Shown: piece after piece, positions 1-4,424 of the stretch
Position numbering within the stretch: position 1 is the first letter of the stretch
Layout: every line of letters starts with the position of its first letter
From: JBGOUV01 sp041477815
GTDB taxonomy: Bacteria > Acidobacteriota > Terriglobia > Bryobacterales > JACQDG01
DNA: 7,385 nt
Assembly (NCBI GenBank): GCA_041477815.1
Contig: JBGOUV010000356.1
Span: 1-7,385, forward strand
Direction: 5' to 3'
Notes under the pieces: model-generated
Seen by the model: only the letters and a program-made list of their open reading frames with translations
What the model was told of the DNA's origin: nothing
Databases searched by the model: none
Program-made: the position numbers and the translations under genes

Positions 1-1061
1 GGATGCTTGGAGTACCGCTCCAGGCTGGCCGCCAGCCCAAGAACTTCCGCCTCCGCGAACCCGGGCGCGCAGAGGACCTCCGTCAGCGCCGGCTTTCCGT
101 AGGTCAGGGTCCCGGTCTTGTCGAAGATGAGCGTACGGCAGGTGGTGATCTGCTCCAGCACCGCCGAGTTCTTGATGATAATGCCGCGCCGGGCGGAAAG
201 GGAGATGGCGCCGATGACGGCCACCGGAATCGCGATCAGCAGCGGGCAGGGCGTAGCAATTACCAGCACCGCCAGAAAGCGCAGCGGGTCGCCGCTGAGC
301 AGCCAGCCAAGACCCGCCACCGCCAAGGCCGCCGGAGTGTACCAGGCGCCCAGCCGGTCCCCCAGGCGCCGCAGGCGCGGGCGCTTTTGCTCGGACTCCC
401 GCATGACCTGCATGATCTTCGCGTAGCGCGAATCCACGGCGAGTTTCCCGGCCTGAATGGTCAGGGCCGCCTCTCCATTGATGGCGCCGGAGAGGACGCG
501 CGAGCCGGGCGTCTTGGAGATCTCAAACGGCTCGCCGGTGAGATAAGCCTCATCCATCGTTCCGTGGCCTTCGATTACCGCGCCGTCCACCGGGCAGATC
601 TCGTGCGGGTACACGATCACCACGTCGCCGATGGCGAGCGCGCTCAAGGGCACGTCGTCGACGCGGGAGTCCCGCCGGCGGTGCGCCGTCTGCGGCATGC
701 GCCGGGCCAGCGCCTCCAGCACCGAGGAAGCCCGGCGAGTGGCGTATTGTTCCAGCGCCGTGCCGCCTGACAGCATCAACACTACAATGGATCCCACCAG
801 GTACTGTCCCAGCAGGATCGAGACGACGATGGACACGCCGGCCAGCAGGTCGGAGCCGAACTCGCGGTCCAGCAGCCTCCGGGCCAGGCCCAGCAGGAGC
901 GGCCCTCCCCCCAGCAGCAGCGTCGCGTACAACGGCGCCCGCCACGCCGCCGGCGGCGCGTGAAAGACATACCGGAGAAACAGATGAAGCAGGATCCCGG
1001 CTAGGGCCAGCACCGCGATGTACGTGTCTTTGCGATCGGAGGTCAGCCGGCCCAGGCTCAT
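1..1061 (-). CDS. P1B-type heavy-metal-transporting ATPase with TPC metal-site motif (3' end outside window)
   Basis: This is the N-terminal 353 complete codons, plus a CC that fixes the next residue as Pro, of an inner-membrane heavy-metal P-type ATPase that couples ATP hydrolysis to cation export. Visible in order are two to three hydrophobic segments in residues 13-100, the actuator motif TGEP at 175-178, the transmembrane metal-site motif TPCP at 270-273 (bases 243-254), the phosphorylation motif DKTGTLT with Asp314 (codon 120-122), and the start of the HP motif at 353-354 exactly at the window edge. There is no N-terminal CxxC metal-binding domain. In family knowledge CPC marks Cu/Zn pumps and SPC Co pumps, while TPC marks the P1B-5 group. 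The start is ATG at 1059-1061; an in-frame GTG six codons upstream (1077-1079) is an alternative, and neither has a clear ribosome site. It lies 76 bases after the metal ABC permease on the same strand and is probably co-transcribed with it. Family identity is very secure; the substrate is not. Confidence 0.94.
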   Translation of the reverse strand, partial: MSLGRLTSDRKDTYIAVLALAGILLHLFLRYVFHAPPAAWRAPLYATLLLGGGPLLLGLARRLLDREFGSDLLAGVSIVVSILLGQYLVGSIVVLMLSGGTALEQYATRRASSVLEALARRMPQTAHRRRDSRVDDVPLSALAIGDVVIVYPHEICPVDGAVIEGHGTMDEAYLTGEPFEISKTPGSRVLSGAINGEAALTIQAGKLAVDSRYAKIMQVMRESEQKRPRLRRLGDRLGAWYTPAALAVAGLGWLLSGDPLRFLAVLVIATPCPLLIAIPVAVIGAISLSARRGIIIKNSAVLEQITTCRTLIFDKTGTLTYGKPALTEVLCAPGFAEAEVLGLAASLERYSKH

Positions 1062-1082
1062 CTTGCTATTGTGGCTCACGCG

Positions 1083-1154
1083 CCGAGCCGCGACCGTCAG
1101 GGAGCAGTGGGCTCGGACACACGAAGAAACCGCTCCCTTACGGTCGCGGCTCGG
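1083..1154. repeat. REP-like inverted-repeat pair (23-base arms, 26-base spacer)
   Basis: The left arm (1083-1105) and right arm (1132-1154) are reverse complements at 22 of 23 positions, the only mismatch being C1098 against T1139, which should be a G:C or A:T pair. They are separated by 26 bases. Each arm also contains its own small palindrome. On the minus strand 1149-1130 reads CCGC-GA-CC-GTAA-GG-GA-GCGG, a hairpin with a GNRA-type tetraloop and tandem G.A mismatches; the plus-strand copy 1088-1107 is degenerate (loop GTCA, one outer mismatch). The right arm includes the permease stop codon TAA (1138-1140), and the left arm ends 21 bases before the P-type ATPase start. No U-run follows, so it is not a standard intrinsic terminator. 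It resembles a bacterial REP doublet (BIME) and may influence mRNA stability or expression of the downstream gene. That role is inferred. Confidence 0.8.
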
Positions 1155-1980
1155 TGCTGCCACCAGGCCCGGTGGTTTGTCGCAGCAGCGCCATCAGGAT
1201 TAGGACCAGGCCAAAGGTGCACACTATGGTCGCACCGGTTGGCAGATCGACCTTGAGGGACAAATACACTCCCAGAGCGGAGACCACCGCTCCCATGCTC
1301 CATCCGATGGCCAACCGTGGGCCGATCCGTTGGGCGTAGAGCATCGCGCCTACCGAAGGGACGATCAGGTAGCAGAACACGAGGAGCACGCCGGCGATCC
1401 CCACCGAAGACGTGACCACGAAGCCGAAGGAGGCGTAGAAGAGGAAATCCCAGAGGCGCACGGAAACGCCCCGCGCTTCGGCTGATTTCGGATCCATCGA
1501 GATCAGCAGGAAGTTGTTCCGGAACACGTAATGGAACAGCCCGATGGCCCCGTACAGCGCGGCCGTCTTGGCCACTTCCGGCCAGGAAACGGTGAGGATG
1601 TTGCCTACCAGCATCTCCTTGAGATGCTCGGTCTGGGCCTCCGATTTGCTCATCGCCAGAATCGCCGCCGCCGAGGCCACTGCGTAGGAGATGCCGATGA
1701 TGGCTTCCTGCGGGATGCGGGCCCGGTGCCCGCGGATGGTCGAGAACACCAGGGCGCCGAGGAAGGTGGACGCCAGGCTGACCCAATAGGCGGCCCGGCT
1801 GTGGGGATCGAGCCCGCCCAGCGCCGCCAGCGTGGTGCCCAGCGCGGCGATCTGCGCCAGCGCCAGGTCTACGAAGATGACGCCCCGCTCTACGACGTGC
1901 AGCCCCAGGTAGGCGTGGATCCCGGTGAGAATCAGACTCGCCACGAACGGCGCGGCCAGAAATGCCAGGGAGTCGTTCAT
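1138..1980 (-). CDS. Metal ABC transporter permease, ABC-3 (ZnuB/MntB-like) family
   Basis: This 280-residue polytopic inner-membrane protein is the channel-forming subunit of a transition-metal (Zn/Mn/Fe class) ABC importer. It has about seven or eight hydrophobic segments, near residues 6-26, 36-54, 65-82, 92-110, 136-158, 178-207, 222-241 and 248-266. ABC-3 family hallmarks are GLHVVERGVIFVDLALAQ at 26-43, the LVGNILTVSW stretch at 124-133, and the DPKSAEARGV stretch at 163-172 preceding the long hydrophobic core that ends LIVPSVGAML. Length is normal for the family. The ATG (1978-1980) overlaps the stop codon of the binding-protein gene as ATGA, which implies translational coupling. The last four residues (EPRP) and the TAA lie within the right arm of the adjacent inverted repeat, so the natural C-terminus may have been replaced by repeat sequence. 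The partner ATP-binding subunit is not encoded in the window. Identity is secure; the metal is unknown. Confidence 0.94.
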   Translation of the reverse strand: MNDSLAFLAAPFVASLILTGIHAYLGLHVVERGVIFVDLALAQIAALGTTLAALGGLDPHSRAAYWVSLASTFLGALVFSTIRGHRARIPQEAIIGISYAVASAAAILAMSKSEAQTEHLKEMLVGNILTVSWPEVAKTAALYGAIGLFHYVFRNNFLLISMDPKSAEARGVSVRLWDFLFYASFGFVVTSSVGIAGVLLVFCYLIVPSVGAMLYAQRIGPRLAIGWSMGAVVSALGVYLSLKVDLPTGATIVCTFGLVLILMALLRQTTGPGGSTEPRP

Positions 1981-2894
1981 TTCACCCGCGCCAGGACGGC
2001 AGTCAACAGTCGAACGTCGTAATCGAAAAGCTGGAAGTAATCCTTCACTTCCTTTACCCCGCCGACCGACGGCAACAGCACCGCTACCTCACCGCCCGTC
2101 TGCTGGGCGACCGAATTGGGAGTGCGCAAATCAAAGTAAGGTTCCACCAGGATCACCTTGATACCCTCTCGCTTCATCCGACCGATCAGATCCAGCGTGT
2201 GGCTGGGCGTGGGCGGGATGCCGGGCTTGGGCTCCACGTAGTCCACCACCTCCAGGCCGAAGCGCTTGGCAAAGTTCGGCCAAGAGCGGTGGTAGGTCAC
2301 CACCTTGCGGCCCCGGTAGGGAGCCATTTGCTGATCCCAGCGCTTCTCGGCTTCCTGCAGGCGCCGGTCAAAGTCGTTGTAACGCTGCACGAAGAACGCG
2401 GCGTCGGCGGGGCGGATTTGTCCGAGCCGCTCGGCGATGGCTTTGGCGATACGCCGCCCGTTGGCCGGGTCCAGCCAATAGTGAGGGTTGCCCGTGGGAT
2501 GGACGTCGCCCATAGCCCGGGTCACCGGCCCGGTCGGCAGGTCCAGGACCTCACAGGTAACCGACGCATCCAGGTGCCCGGAACCGCCGGCTTGAATCTT
2601 CGAATTCCGGCTTTGGGTGATCAGGGGCGGCAGCCAGCCGATTTCCAGTTCGCGCCCCACCACCACCAGCAGATCGGTCTTTTGCAGCTTCAACAGGAAG
2701 CTCGGCTTGGGCTCCACGTAGTGCGGATCCTGATATCCCCGCGCCATGGAGTCGACCTCGACGCGATCGCCTCCCACCTCTCGGGCCAGGGCGGCGAGGT
2801 CCTCGGTGGTGGTGGCCACACTCACCCGGTTGGCGGCTCCGAGCGTCGCGGCCAGCCCCAGCGTGAGCAGAACTTCAGAACGGATGAGCACCAT
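1977..2894 (-). CDS. Periplasmic metal-binding protein of ABC transporter (ZnuA/TroA class)
   Basis: This is the 305-residue solute receptor of cluster A-I, which captures a divalent transition metal in the periplasm and delivers it to the permease. A signal peptide covers about residues 1-21 (LLTLGLAATLGAA). The two-lobe fold is marked by QDPHYVEPKPS (His58), the HPTGNPHYWLDPAN region (His138), the long helix at about 145-190 with charged heptads, and VVTYHRSWPNF (His202). The usual fourth ligand, an Asp near the end of the second lobe, is not obvious: that region reads LLPSVGGVKEVKDYF, and Glu251 or Asp255 (VEPYFD) is a candidate instead. The first-lobe loop rich in His/Asp that typifies Zn-specific ZnuA is absent. 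A GGAG at 2898-2901 is 3 bases from the ATG and 6 bases from the next codon GTG, so translation may begin at residue 2. The gene overlaps the porin gene by 20 bases and the permease by 4. Confidence 0.93.
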   Translation of the reverse strand: MVLIRSEVLLTLGLAATLGAANRVSVATTTEDLAALAREVGGDRVEVDSMARGYQDPHYVEPKPSFLLKLQKTDLLVVVGRELEIGWLPPLITQSRNSKIQAGGSGHLDASVTCEVLDLPTGPVTRAMGDVHPTGNPHYWLDPANGRRIAKAIAERLGQIRPADAAFFVQRYNDFDRRLQEAEKRWDQQMAPYRGRKVVTYHRSWPNFAKRFGLEVVDYVEPKPGIPPTPSHTLDLIGRMKREGIKVILVEPYFDLRTPNSVAQQTGGEVAVLLPSVGGVKEVKDYFQLFDYDVRLLTAVLARVK

Positions 2895-4080
2895 GGGCTC
2901 CGATCGAATACTGGAATTGGAACAAGAACTCGTTCGCCGTCAGCCGCTCGGCGTAATGCGTGCGGCGGAGCTGCCCGCGGATCTGGCTGAACTCGCTCGG
3001 CCGGTAGGTGAACACAATCGACCCGCCGGTGTCCTGGAGCCCCGAATCGAGAAGCCGCTCCGAGCGGTCGAAGCGCCCGCCGGCGAACCAGCGGCGTCCC
3101 AGCTGGTATTCGCCCGATACATAGTAGCCGAAGGGCTGGGAAACCTCTCCCGGCAGACGGCTGTGGCCCCAGACCATCTCGGTCCGGGCGAGGAAAGACC
3201 GGTAGATCGCCCGCCGCAGCGGCTTCCAGCGCAGCGTAGCGTCCAGACCGTAGAGTTGGGTCACCAACTCCGGCCCGGCCGGGCTATGGCCGCGCGCATA
3301 CGAGGCGCCCAGGTCCAGGTTGGTCGACTCCGCGAGATCCCGGTACCCTCGCAGGTGTCCAACCATCCCGACGTCGCGGCGGCGATAGGACTGAAACACG
3401 CCCTCCGAATCGCCCCGGAACAGTTGCGCGGTCGCCTCCAGGAAGACCTGCCGAGGCGCGGGTAGGATGCGGCTGAGCGACAGGCCGGCGTCGCTGATGC
3501 CCTCTTCCCCGCCCAGCAGGTTCTGCGTCATCAGAGGCCGGTCGATCCAGGGCACGTTGTGGCTATGGAGGGTATTGACCTTCCCGAACCCCGCCCGCAT
3601 CTTGCCCACCCGCGCCTGGAGCCCACCCGGGAGGGAGGTGAGGGTGAGGTAGCCTTCTTCCAGGTTCACGCCCTTCTCGCCGAAACTCAGGAAGAAATCC
3701 GCCCGGGCGTAGGGATCCACAATGGCCTGCAAGGACACCTCGGCCTCGCTCATTTCGAGAGCCGGAATGGCGCGCGGCCCTCCGTTTCCCGCGGCCCCCA
3801 CGAAGGTGCCGATCGCGGCCATGTCCGGGTTGAAGACCTTGGACCCCGCTGTCGCCACAGGGGAAGACACCAGCGGCTCGGCCGACTGCGCCTGCGGCTC
3901 GGTGGAAACGGTCACCGGCGCCGCGGCTTCCGGCCGGCCTTTGAGGGCCTGTACCTCCGACTCCAGGGACTGAATCCGCTGTTCCATGGCTTTCATTCGG
4001 GCCAGAAGCTCTGCCGTATCCTGGGCCACAAGCCGGGAAGCGATCAAAACCCCTGCCAAAAAGATCCGCTTGCGTAGCAT
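2875..4080 (-). CDS. Outer-membrane porin-like beta-barrel protein of metal-uptake operon
   Basis: This 401-residue protein is predicted to be an outer-membrane beta-barrel that could admit metal or a metal complex to the periplasm for the downstream binding protein. A signal peptide spans residues 1-20 (cleavage after LVAQ). A short coiled coil follows at about 21-48 (MEQRIQSLESEVQALKG), then a Pro/Ala/Ser-rich linker at 49-80, and then alternating amphipathic strands with many aromatic and Arg residues from about 105 to the end. The final strand NEFLFQFQYSIGAHGAHPF ends in Phe, the typical signal for barrel assembly. Coiled coil plus barrel resembles phosphate-selective-type and zinc-associated porins, and FNPDMAAIGTFVG at 83-95 resembles a conserved opening segment I recall from such proteins. 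The next Met is residue 29, beyond the signal peptide, so ATG 4078-4080 is chosen even though the nearest GAGG is only one base upstream. It is first in the minus-strand operon. The barrel call is good; the substrate is inferred from neighbours. Confidence 0.78.
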   Translation of the reverse strand: MLRKRIFLAGVLIASRLVAQDTAELLARMKAMEQRIQSLESEVQALKGRPEAAAPVTVSTEPQAQSAEPLVSSPVATAGSKVFNPDMAAIGTFVGAAGNGGPRAIPALEMSEAEVSLQAIVDPYARADFFLSFGEKGVNLEEGYLTLTSLPGGLQARVGKMRAGFGKVNTLHSHNVPWIDRPLMTQNLLGGEEGISDAGLSLSRILPAPRQVFLEATAQLFRGDSEGVFQSYRRRDVGMVGHLRGYRDLAESTNLDLGASYARGHSPAGPELVTQLYGLDATLRWKPLRRAIYRSFLARTEMVWGHSRLPGEVSQPFGYYVSGEYQLGRRWFAGGRFDRSERLLDSGLQDTGGSIVFTYRPSEFSQIRGQLRRTHYAERLTANEFLFQFQYSIGAHGAHPF

Positions 4081-4164
4081 ACCTCAAAAGTAGCTCAAAT
4101 AGCGCTGACGCGCATCAACCAGGGAAAGTTACGGAACGAAGACGGACAATCCGGGTCAAGCGGA

Positions 4165-4198
4165 GGGGCGATGACGCCGCCCCGTGGGAGGAAACCCA
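4165..4198 (-). other. Two adjacent small GC-rich hairpins in the porin leader side
   Basis: On the plus strand GGGGCG (4165-4170) can pair with CGCC (4175-4178) and CC (4180-4181), with a four-base ATGA loop and one bulged G at 4179. Immediately after it TGGG (4185-4188) pairs with CCCA (4195-4198) around a six-base loop. On the minus strand these would lie about 85-115 bases upstream of the porin start, inside a possible leader RNA. No U-run follows on either strand, so this is not a clear terminator. Function is unknown and the pairing could be chance in GC-rich DNA. Confidence 0.3.
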
Positions 4199-4215
4199 TC
4201 AGGGCGGCGAAGGAA

Positions 4216-4262
4216 CGCGAATCGACGCGAAGGATCATGTCTTTCATTCGTGTCCATTCGCG
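4216..4262. repeat. Imperfect inverted repeat of TTCGCG/ATTCG-type units
   Basis: The left arm 4216-4233 and right arm 4245-4262 are reverse complements at 15 of 18 positions, with an 11-base loop. Each arm consists of two short units of about ten bases: the right arm reads CATTCGTGTC-CATTCGCG, and the left arm reads CCTTCGCGTC-GATTCGCG on the other strand. Similar ATTCGTGTCCATTCG-type strings are, from memory, a frequent intergenic repeat in Acidobacteriota, Verrucomicrobiota and Planctomycetota, so this may be a dispersed-repeat relic. It sits mid-way in the divergent gap, with no T-run to suggest a terminator. Confidence 0.55.
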
Positions 4263-4424
4263 ACTGACGATTCTTTCACTCGACTCTCACCGCTCTTTCA
4301 TCATCCTGTAACTTCCCGCTGTTAGGTTAGAGCTTAGTGCCGTAACTCTCCGGCCTGTGTGGTAACAGGTCGTATGAACACGTGCTATCTAGGCGCCTAT
4401 GGGTTCAAAACCTCTCTGGATCTT

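Larger units (their letters stand above)
4081..4424. promoter_or_regulatory. Divergent intergenic region between porin operon and TonB-type receptor gene
   Basis: These 344 bases separate two genes pointing away from each other, so both promoters must lie here. I see no convincing sigma-70 -35/-10 pair: TTGACC occurs on the minus strand at 4154-4159, but no good -10 box lies 16-18 bases on. I find no recognisable Zur, MntR or Fur box. Structure that can be seen includes a GC-rich double hairpin (4165-4198), an imperfect 18-base inverted repeat (4216-4262), three GTAAC pentamers in direct order (4308, 4342, 4362), a CCTGT-N6-ACAGG dyad (4354-4369) and a perfect palindrome TAGGCGCCTA (4390-4399) between two possible start codons of the receptor gene. 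Any of the last three could be an operator; none is established. No credible open reading frame is present. Confidence 0.5.

Noticed and set aside
3..770. A 255-codon open frame on the plus strand opposite the P-type ATPase
   Set aside because: It is antisense to a gene with clear P-type ATPase motifs, is rich in Arg/Gly/Ala/Gln as expected from GC-rich antisense reading, and shows no domain or signal.
1083..1154. The large stem-loop as an intrinsic terminator of the importer genes
   Set aside because: No run of T follows on the minus strand after 1083, the 26-base loop is long for a terminator, and the next gene follows directly.
1018..1256. Two 61-codon plus-strand frames across the inverted repeat
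   Set aside because: They consist largely of repeat DNA (peptides such as DRQGAVGS and RSLTVAAR that I recall from spurious annotated proteins) and lie antisense to real genes.
1962..2990. A 342-codon open frame on the plus strand across the binding-protein gene
   Set aside because: It runs antisense to the metal-binding protein and into the porin gene, has low-complexity Gly/His/Arg/Gln-rich composition and has no recognisable family features.
3563..4087. A 174-codon minus-strand frame overlapping the porin start
   Set aside because: It is the porin coding sequence read in another frame. The 401-codon frame has a signal peptide and strand pattern; this one has Gly/Arg-rich out-of-frame composition.
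4081..4424. A metal-responsive operator (Zur, MntR or Fur box) upstream of the porin operon
   Set aside because: I looked for AT-rich dyads of the GTTATA-N-TATAAC or GATAATGATAATC kind on both strands and found none; the short dyads present do not match these consensus sites.
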